A model generated the notes under the pieces. It searched no databases, was not told where the DNA came from, and saw only the letters and a program-made list of their open reading frames with translations. A stretch of DNA of 14,156 bases, from contig JBOHCT010000111.1 in the NCBI GenBank assembly GCA_050699055.1, positions 1-14,156 of the forward strand, given 5' to 3'. The DNA is from JBOHCT01 sp050699055 (GTDB lineage: Bacteria > Actinomycetota > Actinomycetes > Streptosporangiales > JBOHCT01). The translations under genes and the position numbers were made by a program. Below are positions 7,790 to 14,156 of this stretch, piece after piece; the first letter of the stretch is position 1, and every line of letters starts with the position of its first letter.

Positions 7790-9177
7790 GAGACGTCCCG
7801 GAGTCGTCGCTGCACCCGTCGGCTCCGCAGGTAGGCCGCGGGGCCAGCGAGCATGCCGCGCCGCTGGGCGCGGGTCAGCTCCGGTGGATAGGCGCTGCTC
7901 ATCGAGGCGGTGCGCACCGACGTCGCCCCGAACAGGTCGCGCAGGGCGGTCGGGGCAAGCCGCATGAGTACGGCGAGACGACGCGGGTCGCGCAGCAGCG
8001 CGCGGGTGTAGAAGGCACCCACGCCCTCCCCGTAGCCGTGCAGCTGTCGGGCGAGGTCGCCCATGCCCTCGTAGTGCCGGTGCCGGACCAGGGCGCTCGG
8101 TCGGTAGACGAAGGTGTGCCCGGCGAGCATGAGATCGCAGATGGCCGCCGTGTCCTCGGCGCCGCGCGTCGGTGTCCCCGCCCCCATCCCCACGTCGAAC
8201 CCACCGAGCGCGGTGAGTACGTCGCGGTCGAAGGCCATGTTGCCGCCGGCGCCGAACGGAGGCAGTGGGTAGAGCGGGTGCTGTCGGCGGTGCGAGTCGA
8301 CGTCGAAGACGGCCTGCCTGAAGCCGCGGCCTTTGCTGTGCCCGCCGAACTCCTCGAACCAGCGCTGCGCCTGGGAGTCCAGCGCCACGGGCAAGATCAT
8401 GCCGCCGGCCCCTGCCACGTGGGGGGCGGCCCGGAAGCCGCGGGCCATCTCGGCGAGCCAGTACCGGTCGGGGATCTCGTCGTCGTCCAGGTAGCAGACG
8501 AGGCTGCCCTCAGCGGCCCGCAGGCCCGCGTTGCGCGCCCACGACAGGCCCGGCCGGGGCTCCACGACCCGCCGCAGCGGCACCGGAAACCTCCGCTCCC
8601 GGACCAGGCGTGCCAGTGCGTCGGTGGTTGGCGCGTTGTCGACCACGATCACCTCGTAGCTCGGGTACTCCTGACCCTCGAGGGCGGTCAGGCACCCCGG
8701 GAGCCGGCTCGCGCGGTCGCGGGTGCAGACGATCACGCTGATCGGCGGCGCGGCGGCCAGGACCGCGGCCCGGCCCCGGAGGTACGGCGAGAGGGCGGCG
8801 AGCCGCAGCCCGTCCGGCGGGAGGCGGCTCGGCGGCGCCTCCCGCGCGTCTGTGCACCTCTCGGCCACCGCCGCCCGCACGGCCGGCCAGAGCGCGCGGG
8901 CCAGCTCCGCCGCGGTGATCCCGCCGTCCCCCAGCGGAAGCTCGACGGCCCCGAGCGGCTCGGTGTGTAGGCGGACGAGGACCCAGGCGGAGCCGTACCG
9001 CCGTCCGGTCGCCTCGTCCACGGCGGCGATGTGCGGCAGCCCATGGCTGAGCTCCACGTCGCACATCCTCGCCGGTCGCAAGGCCCCGCCCGATTCCGCG
9101 GGAGCCGGGGACAGCGAGCCTGCCGCCGAAGGCGCCTTCGCATGGCCTGGAGACGCGTGACCGAAGAGTGTCGGCAC
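7786..9177 (-). CDS. GT2 glycosyltransferase with an N-terminal extension domain
   Basis: A 463-residue protein. Residues about 146-400 are a GT-A fold family 2 transferase: ISVIVCTRDR (146-155), VIVVDNAP (176-183), the DDD metal motif in CYLDDDEIPD (228-237) and RGAEDTA (338-344) carrying the likely catalytic acidic pair. The first ~140 residues form a separate region (RMCDVELSHGLPHIAAVD, then RRYGSAWVLVRLHTEPLG) that I have seen only as an appendage to this GT2 type; its function is unknown to me. Start GTG 9177 has GGGGAGG close upstream and lies three bases after the previous stop. ATG 9066 is an alternative that would drop a 37-residue Ala/Pro/Gly-rich leader. No transmembrane helix is evident, so it probably acts at the cytoplasmic membrane face. 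Confidence 0.9.
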   Translation of the reverse strand: MPTLFGHASPGHAKAPSAAGSLSPAPAESGGALRPARMCDVELSHGLPHIAAVDEATGRRYGSAWVLVRLHTEPLGAVELPLGDGGITAAELARALWPAVRAAVAERCTDAREAPPSRLPPDGLRLAALSPYLRGRAAVLAAAPPISVIVCTRDRASRLPGCLTALEGQEYPSYEVIVVDNAPTTDALARLVRERRFPVPLRRVVEPRPGLSWARNAGLRAAEGSLVCYLDDDEIPDRYWLAEMARGFRAAPHVAGAGGMILPVALDSQAQRWFEEFGGHSKGRGFRQAVFDVDSHRRQHPLYPLPPFGAGGNMAFDRDVLTALGGFDVGMGAGTPTRGAEDTAAICDLMLAGHTFVYRPSALVRHRHYEGMGDLARQLHGYGEGVGAFYTRALLRDPRRLAVLMRLAPTALRDLFGATSVRTASMSSAYPPELTRAQRRGMLAGPAAYLRSRRVQRRLRDVS

Positions 9178-9180
9178 CTC

Positions 9181-10167
9181 TCACCTCCCCGCCGGGATGT
9201 CGGTCCGAGCACCGCTCGCCGGGGCGGGCCGCGGGATGCCCGCGCCGCGGGTCCGCACGCTCTCCGCCGCGAAACCCGCGCTGGCGGCCGCCAACCCGGC
9301 CACGATCGTCGCGGCCCTGGCGTACGCGCCGCTCCTCCCCAGGAGTGCGTCCCCCAACTCCCTGGCCGCCGCGGCGGGCAGGGTCCGCGCGTGGGTGCGC
9401 TCGGTGGACATGCCCTCCTGGTGGCCGACGAGCCTGGCCAGCTCCGCCTTTCCCCGCCCCTCCACGTAGCAGCGGGTGAGGAAGAAGCGCAGGTTGGACC
9501 GGCTCGGCGGGACCTTGTGGGCGGCGACGGCGGTCGGTTCATGCAGCCAGATGCTGCCAGGCCAGGCGCGCCGCGCGCGCAGGCAGAAGTCGGTGTCCTC
9601 CGGCGCCGACCGGCTGCCCGTCTTGCCGAAGCCCTCGCGAAAGCCGCCGGCCGCGTCGAAGACCACCCGGCGCACGGACATGTTCGTCGTCCACACGTTG
9701 CGCACCGGTCCACCGGTCCGTGGCAGTCCGCGGTAGGACACGCCCACGACCCACCCGAACTCTTCCGGGAACCAGTACGGGCGGCCGCGCAGCCACAGTG
9801 GCTCGAGCCCTCCGCCGACGCCGATGACGGCCAGATTCTCATACGGATCCGTGAGGTGCTCCAGCCAGCCGGGTCTGGCCACCGCGTCGTCGTCGAGGAA
9901 CGCCAGCAGCTCACCCGTGGCCGCCCGCGCGCCCTCGTTACGGGCGGCCGAAGCGCCGCGCACACCGTCGTTGGCCAGGCTGTGCACGTGCGGGAACTCG
10001 CTGCGGACGCGGCGCAGCATGTCGGGGTTGTGATCGACCACGACGATGGTCTCGACCCCTCGGAGGCCCTGGGCGTCGACCGAGCGGACGGCGTCGAGGA
10101 GATCATGCCAACGCGCGCTGTCATGCGTGCAAATGATGACTGATACGTCCCGCTTCACCGCGCTCAC
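9181..10167 (-). CDS. GT2 family glycosyltransferase
   Basis: A 328-residue GT-A enzyme. It has DVSVIICTHDSARW (7-20), TIVVVDHNP (40-48), GASAARNEGA (71-80), the metal motif LLAFLDDDAVARPGW (87-101) and SAPEDTDFCLR (187-197) with the catalytic-type ED pair. This last motif is characteristic of rhamnosyl- and other sugar-nucleotide-dependent GT2 enzymes, but donor and acceptor cannot be assigned. It probably transfers one sugar of the repeat unit to a lipid-linked acceptor in the cytoplasm. Start GTG 10167 follows a GGAGGGG site and overlaps the previous stop as GTGA (10164-10167). The last ~60 residues are Ala-rich and likely accessory. Confidence 0.92.
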   Translation of the reverse strand: MSAVKRDVSVIICTHDSARWHDLLDAVRSVDAQGLRGVETIVVVDHNPDMLRRVRSEFPHVHSLANDGVRGASAARNEGARAATGELLAFLDDDAVARPGWLEHLTDPYENLAVIGVGGGLEPLWLRGRPYWFPEEFGWVVGVSYRGLPRTGGPVRNVWTTNMSVRRVVFDAAGGFREGFGKTGSRSAPEDTDFCLRARRAWPGSIWLHEPTAVAAHKVPPSRSNLRFFLTRCYVEGRGKAELARLVGHQEGMSTERTHARTLPAAAARELGDALLGRSGAYARAATIVAGLAAASAGFAAESVRTRGAGIPRPAPASGARTDIPAGR

Positions 10168-11026
10168 CGCCCCTCCACCTCCTCGGCGAGTTCGGCGCTT
10201 GCGCCCACCGCCGCCGACGGCGCAGCCAGACGGACGAAGTGGTGGTCCACCTGGCGACCGGCGAGCGCCGGCGCGGGCGACAGGCGGCGTCGCCGCCCGC
10301 GCTCACGGACAATCGTCGTCACCACCCGCGCCCCGTCCGCCAGCGTGCGCAGGTTGCTCACGCCGGTGAGGCGCTCACGCTCGTAGCTCGCCACCTCGGC
10401 GACGACGAGACCGGCACTGGCGAAACGGAGCGTCATCAGGGTCTCGATCTCGAAGCCGTCCCCCGCACAGGCCGCCCGTCGGCCGGTGGCGGACCGTCGA
10501 CATCGAGCCGCAGCGCGGGGAGATGACGTCGCCAGAAAGCGTTGTAGCCGTAACACAGGTCGGTGTAGTGCGTACGGAAGAGCGTGTTCACCATCGCGGT
10601 GAGTCCGCCGTTGCCGAGCCGGCGGAGGCGGGTGATGTCCGCGCTCCCGCCGCCCTCGACGAACCTCGAGCCCTTCACATAGTCCGCCCCCCGCTGAAGG
10701 GCCGCGACGTAGCGCGGGATCTCCGCTGGGTCGGTGGAACCGTCCGCGTCGAGGGCGACGACGATGTCGCCGTGGCTGGACGCGAAGCCGCACGCCAGAG
10801 CGTTACCCTTGCCCGTCCGGCTCTGCTGGACGATCGTGACGTCCGGGCGCAGCGCCCTCGCGACATCGACCGTGGCGTCGACGGACCCGCCGTCGACCAG
10901 GATCACCTCGAACACGTCGGCCGGCAGGCGCGCGAAGACATGCGGGAGATTGCGAGCTTCGTTCAGGGCAGGAATGACGACCGTGACCCGCCAGTGCGTG
11001 TCCGGCCAAGACAGCGAGCCCCCCAT
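10164..11026 (-). pseudogene. DPM1-like GT2 glycosyltransferase (polyprenyl-phosphate sugar synthase type), frameshifted
   Basis: The N-terminal part is a DPM/DPG-type GT2 enzyme: VTVVIPALNEARNLP (14-28), VILVDGGSVDAT (41-52), SRTGKGNALACG (69-80), ALDADGSTDP (91-100) with the DxD motif, and LCYGYNAFWRRHLP (157-170). That frame stops at 10436. The expected continuation GDGFEIETLMTLRFASAGL...EVASYERERLTGVSNLRTLADG is in the next frame and ends at 10164. One extra base in the five-G run (plus-strand CCCCC, 10460-10464) joins them into about 287 residues reading VRGDGFEIET. Enzymes of this type transfer a sugar to polyprenyl phosphate or to a lipid acceptor. The start is uncertain. ATG 11026 is chosen because the fold begins 12 residues later; ATG 11143 would add 39 residues without family resemblance. 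It is the first gene of the minus-strand operon. Confidence 0.85.
10460..10464 (-). other. Frameshift site in the DPM1-like GT2 gene (G homopolymer on the coding strand)
   Basis: Five C on the plus strand read GGGGG in the gene. The upstream frame gives ...DGRPVRG and then nonsense (TASRSRP, stop). The alternative frame gives GDGFEIETLM, a conserved DPM1-like segment. One additional G restores the frame. Confidence 0.8.
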
Positions 11027-11036
11027 AGGCCCCCCC
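11019..11036 (-). repeat. Two G tracts flanking the proposed start codon of the DPM1-like gene
   Basis: On the coding strand there are seven G (plus-strand C 11030-11036) just before ATG 11026, and six G (11019-11024) that begin with the G of the ATG itself. The upstream tract may act as the ribosome binding sequence. Length change in the inner tract would shift the frame. Confidence 0.5.
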
Positions 11037-11305
11037 AATGGCTCGACGGGCGCCGGATTCGCCACTCGCTCCCCGCCGGCCAGGCGACCACACACAGCCG
11101 TCGGATCATCACTTCGCCCCGAAAGACCCCCCTTGGGCCCCATCGACCCTTTATCGGCCCCTCGCGAGTGAGCGTTACACGATTCCCGAAAACTTTTCTG
11201 TGCGCGATTCTTCGGTTACGGACAGCAGTCACTGCCGACCCCCTGGCCACCACGGCACGCACCCAGCCCCGTGGCCGAATTGGCGAACGGGTCGCCCGGA
11301 GGGTG
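11027..11305. promoter_or_regulatory. Divergent regulatory region between the polysaccharide operon and the nucleotidyltransferase unit
   Basis: This gap of about 280 bases separates the minus-strand operon from the + strand unit, so both promoters should lie here. Around 11170-11220 there is a local A/T-richer pocket (cgattcccgaaaacttttct) unlike the surrounding DNA. It contains the near-palindrome GAAAACTTTTC, and CTCGCGAG lies at about 11161-11168. I could not assign -35/-10 boxes with confidence. Part of this region would be coding if the GT2 gene started at 11143. Confidence 0.4.
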
Positions 11306-11401
11306 ATGATGTGGAGCACCCTCGGCGGGTGCCCCGGCGGCTGTCGCCGATGCCGCCGCTCGACACGCGCCTCGGCGCTCTTCATGGGGGACACGTCGTG
11401 A
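11306..11401 (+). CDS. Small cysteine-containing ORF, possible leader peptide (31 codons)
   Basis: The frame runs from ATG 11306 (second ATG at 11309) to TGA 11399-11401. GGAGGG (11298-11303) gives good spacing (5 bases) to the second ATG. The peptide begins MMWSTLGG and contains CPGGCRRC, with three cysteines within eight residues, then an Arg/Ser/Thr stretch. Most of its codons (27 of 31 by my count) end in G or C, as in real genes of this window. Its stop overlaps the GTG of the nucleotidyltransferase as GTGA, so it would couple translation of that gene. It could be a regulatory leader ORF, a small metal-binding peptide or a chance frame. I do not recognise a family. Confidence 0.4.
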   Translation: MMWSTLGGCPGGCRRCRRSTRASALFMGDTS

Positions 11402-12114
11402 CACACGTAGACCAGCGAGCGGGCGACGGATTCCGGCTCGCCCTCACACGGCTCGCCGTTCGCGGGACACGCGCCCTGTACAGCGCCGTCGAAGACTCAC
11501 CGTTCGCGGCGGTGCTGCGCACCCGTGCCGTCCGTTGGTGCAAGAGCAAGCTGACACGGATGCCGGCCGAAGCGGTCGGCGGCGTGCTGGACGCGCTGGA
11601 CGCCGCGGGCTGCCGGGCGTGGGTGGCCGGGGGGTGGGGCGTCGACGCGCTGCTGGGACGGCAGACACGGACCCACTACGACCTCGACGTCGTGATCGAG
11701 TCCGGCGACGGCGTCGAGGAGCGGGCCAAGGCGGCGCTGGCCGCCTGCGGGTTTCGCGCGGACAAGGACGAGTTCAACCCTGGGCTGGCGATGCCGCAAC
11801 GCTGGATCATGGACGACGACCGCGGTCACATCGTCGACCTGCTGCCGGTCGACCTCGCAGGGCCACCCTTCTCTCCGACGGCCGCCGCGCCCTCCGACAC
11901 CACGGACGCCGGCCGGCCCGGCACCGAGCCGGCCGGCCCGGCTCCGAGCGACAGGTTCACCCGTGGCATCATCGCCGGCCGCGAGGTGCCCTGCCTGTCC
12001 GCCACCATGCAGCTGACCCTGCATCACGGGTACACCCCGCGGGAAACCGAGCCCGCCGACCTCCGACTGCTGCGGGAACGCGCCGCCCTTTCCACCCCGG
12101 TGAGGTCGGCGTGA
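11398..12114 (+). CDS. Nucleotidyltransferase, lincosamide/aminoglycoside adenylyltransferase-like fold
   Basis: A 238-residue protein with a pol-beta-type nucleotidyltransferase domain from about residue 57. It shows AGGWGVDALLGRQTR (77-91), HYDLDVVI (93-100) with the two metal-binding Asp (D95, D97), and HIVDLLPVD (144-152) with a third acidic residue (D147). This is the layout of LinB/Lnu- and ANT(2'')-like enzymes, which transfer a nucleotide to a small-molecule hydroxyl. Most chromosomal members are uncharacterised, so resistance should not be assumed. The N-terminal ~50 residues are basic and look like a separate helical segment. Start GTG 11398 has GGGGG (11386-11390) seven bases upstream; ATG 11560 would give only the domain. 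The stop overlaps the 2H phosphoesterase GTG as GTGA (12111-12114). Confidence 0.85.
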   Translation: MTHVDQRAGDGFRLALTRLAVRGTRALYSAVEDSPFAAVLRTRAVRWCKSKLTRMPAEAVGGVLDALDAAGCRAWVAGGWGVDALLGRQTRTHYDLDVVIESGDGVEERAKAALAACGFRADKDEFNPGLAMPQRWIMDDDRGHIVDLLPVDLAGPPFSPTAAAPSDTTDAGRPGTEPAGPAPSDRFTRGIIAGREVPCLSATMQLTLHHGYTPRETEPADLRLLRERAALSTPVRSA

Positions 12115-12737
12115 CCGGCTCGCGGCTCCGCCGCGCCGGCCAGCACCTCGCCGCTCCGGTCGTCCGGTCGCGTGCGGCCGTAGCGCGCTGGCTGCACCCC
12201 GCCAGCGCGTTGATCATCCCCACATTGGAGGCGGGGCCGGCGGTCGCCGGCTGGACCGGAAGGCGACGCATCGACTTCGATGGCGCGCCCCTCCACGTCA
12301 CCGTGATGTACCCCTTCCTGCCGGCGCCACAGCTGGATGGGCAGGTCGAGGACCAGGTAAGAGATATCGCCGCGGGCACGCCCGGGTTCTCGTTCTCCTT
12401 GGCCCACGTGGACCAGTTTCCCGGTGTGTATTACCTCGCCCCCAGCCCCGCCGATCCCTTCGTGACCCTAACCGAACTCGTGCAGGAGCACTGGCCACAG
12501 TGTCAGCCGTACGGCGGAATGTTCGACCAGATCACCCCGCACGTCACCGTCGCATTCGGCGAGACACCACCCGCCGATCCCGCACTGCTCCAGCAACGCC
12601 TTCCGATTGCCTGCGTCGCGACCGAGCTATGGCTGATCGAGCAGAAGGCCGCCGGCTGGCGCACCAGAAAACGTTTCCCGCTTAGGGCGACCGCCAGCAC
12701 GCAAAGCGACGAGGCGGACCAGATTCGACGGCGCTAA
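12111..12737 (+). CDS. 2H phosphoesterase (2'-5' RNA ligase family)
   Basis: A 208-residue protein with both 2H signature motifs, HVTVMYPF (62-69) and HVTVAFG (144-150). The second is preceded by PYGGMFDQITP, as is usual in LigT/2'-5' RNA ligase-like proteins. Each motif supplies one His and one Thr to the active site. Such enzymes hydrolyse or form cyclic or 2'-5' phosphodiester bonds in RNA or nucleotides; the substrate here is unknown. The conserved end ELWLIEQKAAGWRTRKRFPL (184-203) confirms the frame into the region shared with the GH26 gene. GTG 12111 is chosen because it overlaps the nucleotidyltransferase stop; upstream frame extension is antisense-like. The pairing of a nucleotidyltransferase with a phosphoesterase suggests one adds and the other removes or resolves a nucleotide-linked group. 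Confidence 0.88.
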   Translation: MTGSRLRRAGQHLAAPVVRSRAAVARWLHPASALIIPTLEAGPAVAGWTGRRRIDFDGAPLHVTVMYPFLPAPQLDGQVEDQVRDIAAGTPGFSFSLAHVDQFPGVYYLAPSPADPFVTLTELVQEHWPQCQPYGGMFDQITPHVTVAFGETPPADPALLQQRLPIACVATELWLIEQKAAGWRTRKRFPLRATASTQSDEADQIRRR

Positions 12738-13739
12738 CCGGCCGCTGCCGCCAAAGAGCGGGTCAGCCGCGAGGTCGCGCCATGCCGCCCATGCGCCGGG
12801 GCTCGAGTTCACCCTCCAGTCGCGGTGGCCGCGCCCGTGGGTGTTCGTGTCGAACCAACACAGCGCACGCAGGTCCAGCGCGTCGGCGTTGGCGCGTATC
12901 CACGCGTGCATGTCGCGAATGTAGGTCGCCTTGTCGCCGGTCTCGTCGGCGGCGGTCTCGCCGATCATGAGGGGCTTGTCCCCGGCGTGAAATCGGAGGA
13001 AGTCCCCGAAGATGTCGGCGAAGCTGCGCCAATGGCCACCGTGGCTCGTGGTGTTGTAGCCGTCCACCCCGATCCAGTCCACAAACCGGTCCCCCGGGTA
13101 ATACGCCTCAGGAGCGTTCTCAGGCGTGTTCGGATGGGAGTCAATGTTCGGGCACCAGACGAACGCGACGTTTTCTACGCGATGGCTATGAAAGATGCGC
13201 CAGACACGTCGCCACGCGGCCACGAACGACGTCGGATCGCCGGAGTAGCCGTGGTACCAATTCCCATTCATCTCGATCATCAGCCGCAACAGAATCGGGT
13301 ACCCGAAGTGCCGCATCCGTGCCGCTTGGCGTGCGATCCAGTCGTCATAGGAACCGTTGAGGACATGTTCGATGGAGCGGCCCTCCACTCCGATGCGTGG
13401 CCCGTACCAGCACATCTGCGGCATGCGACGGTGAGCGACGATGTCTCTCTCGCCGTAGTCGGGGAAAGGGTCACTCCAGTTGTAGTACGTGAGCTGAAGG
13501 TCATAGCCACGGCCGAGGGCCCGCTCTCGCCGCTCCATCGCCGCCTCGTCGCCGTGCACCCCCGCGAAGTTGGTGTACGCGCCCAGGTAGACGCGCCCCT
13601 CGCCCGGCACCCGCGGCCTCTCGCCCCTGCGGAGCACGACAGGCTGCGGCGCCTCGTGTGGGGCCAGCCGAAGCGCCGCAGCCCCGGTGGCCGCGGCCGC
13701 GGCGAGGCCCGCGCCAACGAGAAACTCACGCCGTCTCAC
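12627..13739 (-). CDS. GH26 family glycoside hydrolase with a Tat-type signal
   Basis: A 370-residue protein. The N-terminus VRRREFLVGAGLAAAAATGAAAL is a twin-arginine signal pattern (RRxFL then a hydrophobic Ala-rich stretch), so export in folded form is likely. The catalytic domain (about 50-330) has YLGAYTNFAG (51-60), RLMIEMNGNWYHGY (152-165, acid/base E156), VWCPNID (194-200), WIGVDGYN (222-229) and MIGETAAD (258-265, nucleophile E261), then CWFDTN. GH26 enzymes cleave beta-mannans or related beta-glycans; members beside exopolysaccharide genes may trim that polymer. The usual His before the acid/base Glu is Ile here. Start GTG 13739 has GAAGGG (13749-13754) at 9 bases; TTG 13748 abuts that site and is less likely. 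The last ~40 residues (from about 331) lack family resemblance and lie antisense to the phosphoesterase gene. Confidence 0.88.
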   Translation of the reverse strand: MRRREFLVGAGLAAAAATGAAALRLAPHEAPQPVVLRRGERPRVPGEGRVYLGAYTNFAGVHGDEAAMERRERALGRGYDLQLTYYNWSDPFPDYGERDIVAHRRMPQMCWYGPRIGVEGRSIEHVLNGSYDDWIARQAARMRHFGYPILLRLMIEMNGNWYHGYSGDPTSFVAAWRRVWRIFHSHRVENVAFVWCPNIDSHPNTPENAPEAYYPGDRFVDWIGVDGYNTTSHGGHWRSFADIFGDFLRFHAGDKPLMIGETAADETGDKATYIRDMHAWIRANADALDLRALCWFDTNTHGRGHRDWRVNSSPGAWAAWRDLAADPLFGGSGRLAPSNLVRLVALRAGGRPKRETFSGAPAGGLLLDQP

Positions 13740-13748
13740 CCCGCCCAA

Positions 13749-13754
13749 CCCTTC
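13749..13754 (-). promoter_or_regulatory. Ribosome binding site supporting the GTG 13739 start of GH26
   Basis: It reads GAAGGG on the minus strand, nine bases before GTG 13739. It directly abuts TTG 13748, so it cannot serve that codon. The rest of 13740-13935 is a divergent gap without a gene that I can support. Confidence 0.45.
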
Positions 13755-13935
13755 GCTGCGGCGTACACCCGGCCCCCCTGGGCTGGCTCACTTCGCAATC
13801 GTACGCAGCTACCGCGCTCACCAGCTTCCCGAGCGTCGAGGATCTGACCGCCGCCGGGTGAAATGCTGAGGCGCTTTCGTCCGATACCCCTGTGACGGCC
13901 CGGATCGGCTCGGGCGCGCAGCGGGAAGGGCAAGC

Positions 13936-14156
13936 GTGGGAGACGACACCAACCTCGACGATCTGCTCGACGGCGACGAGGAGCAGCCTCCGCGGCGGCG
14001 CCGCTGGCCCCTGGCCCTCGGCTCCCTCGGCGCTCTCGTGCTGCTCGCCGTCGTGGCCGTCGGCGGGCTGCTGTACGGACTGCAGCGCACGTACGACGCG
14101 AACATCCGCCGCGTCCCGCACGCGTTCGCCCCGGTCCCGAGCGCCTCGCCCCGACC
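13936..14156 (+). CDS. LytR-CpsA-Psr (LCP) family protein, N-terminal part (runs off the window)
   Basis: The first 73 codons from GTG 13936, with GGGAAGGG (13923-13930) five bases upstream. The layout is an acidic cytoplasmic leader (GDDTNLDDLLDGDEEQ), a basic stop (RRRRW, 20-24), one transmembrane helix (about 25-48) and then LYGLQRTYDANIRRVPHAF (46-64). This last segment, just after the anchor, matches what usually precedes the LCP catalytic domain in actinobacterial members. LCP proteins are membrane-anchored ligases that move glycopolymers from a polyprenyl-phosphate carrier to peptidoglycan or arabinogalactan. The catalytic domain lies outside the window, so the call rests on the N-terminus and on context beside a polysaccharide operon. 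Confidence 0.7.
   Translation, partial: MGDDTNLDDLLDGDEEQPPRRRRWPLALGSLGALVLLAVVAVGGLLYGLQRTYDANIRRVPHAFAPVPSASPR

Noticed and set aside
11027..11143. Longer start (ATG 11143) for the DPM1-like gene
   Set aside because: The added 39 residues show no family resemblance and occupy the only space available for the divergent promoters. Kept as a possibility, not as the call.
11140..11180. GATAAA with TGTAAC about 18 bases upstream as a -10/-35 pair for the minus-strand operon
   Set aside because: The match to the -35 consensus is poor, and such hexamers occur by chance in the only A/T-richer pocket of the region.
11398..12114. Calling the nucleotidyltransferase an antibiotic-resistance gene
   Set aside because: Only the fold and metal-binding motifs are visible. 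Chromosomal members of this group are mostly uncharacterised and the neighbours do not suggest a resistance island.
13860..13935. Possible -10 (GATACC) for the LCP gene with TGAAAT upstream
   Set aside because: Both boxes are weak and no second line of evidence supports them.
1..14156. tRNA, rRNA, CRISPR arrays, insertion sequences or attachment sites
   Set aside because: I saw no tRNA-like cloverleaf, no regularly spaced repeats, no transposase or integrase coding sequence and no flanking direct repeats.

Overview
The window is high-GC DNA from an actinomycete-like bacterium (Actinomycetota; the genus cannot be resolved from sequence alone). This is supported by strong G/C preference at third codon positions, frequent GTG and some TTG starts, long spurious antisense open frames, and an LCP (LytR-CpsA-Psr) wall-polymer ligase gene at the right edge.

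Left edge (1-1129): a 38-codon remnant that looks like the C-terminus of a DUF4386-type membrane protein, then a DUF4389 membrane protein gene (+) split by a one-base frameshift, then a gene-free convergent gap with a possible two-tier hairpin.

Centre (1130-11026, all minus strand, transcribed right to left): one tightly packed surface-polysaccharide operon. In transcription order it holds a DPM1-like GT2 glycosyltransferase (frameshifted), two further GT2 glycosyltransferases, a NodB-type polysaccharide deacetylase, a Wzx-like MOP flippase, a GT14 (core-2/I-branching-like) glycosyltransferase, a second NodB deacetylase paralogous to the first, a large GT-C-like multispanning membrane protein, and a DUF1616 membrane protein. 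Most junctions are 4-base ATGA/GTGA/TTGA overlaps, implying translational coupling. Inferred logic: GT2 and GT14 enzymes build a lipid-linked repeat, the deacetylases trim acetyl groups, the flippase exports it, and the GT-C protein may add sugars outside the membrane from a polyprenyl-phosphate-sugar made by the DPM1-like enzyme. No priming phosphoglycosyltransferase and no assured Wzy polymerase are visible here.

Right side (11027-14156): a divergent promoter region, then a + strand unit of a cysteine-containing 31-codon small ORF, a LinB/ANT-like nucleotidyltransferase and a 2H phosphoesterase, each overlapping the next by 4 bases. Converging on it is a minus-strand, Tat-exported GH26 glycoside hydrolase whose 3' end overlaps the phosphoesterase gene by 111 bases. 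The window ends in the first 73 codons of an LCP-family gene, which fits transfer of a glycopolymer to the cell wall.

Most noteworthy: the coupled nucleotidyltransferase + 2H phosphoesterase pair with its small leader ORF; the duplicated deacetylases bracketing flippase and GT14; and two independent -1 frameshifts, both in C/G homopolymers, which may be sequencing errors or real inactivations.
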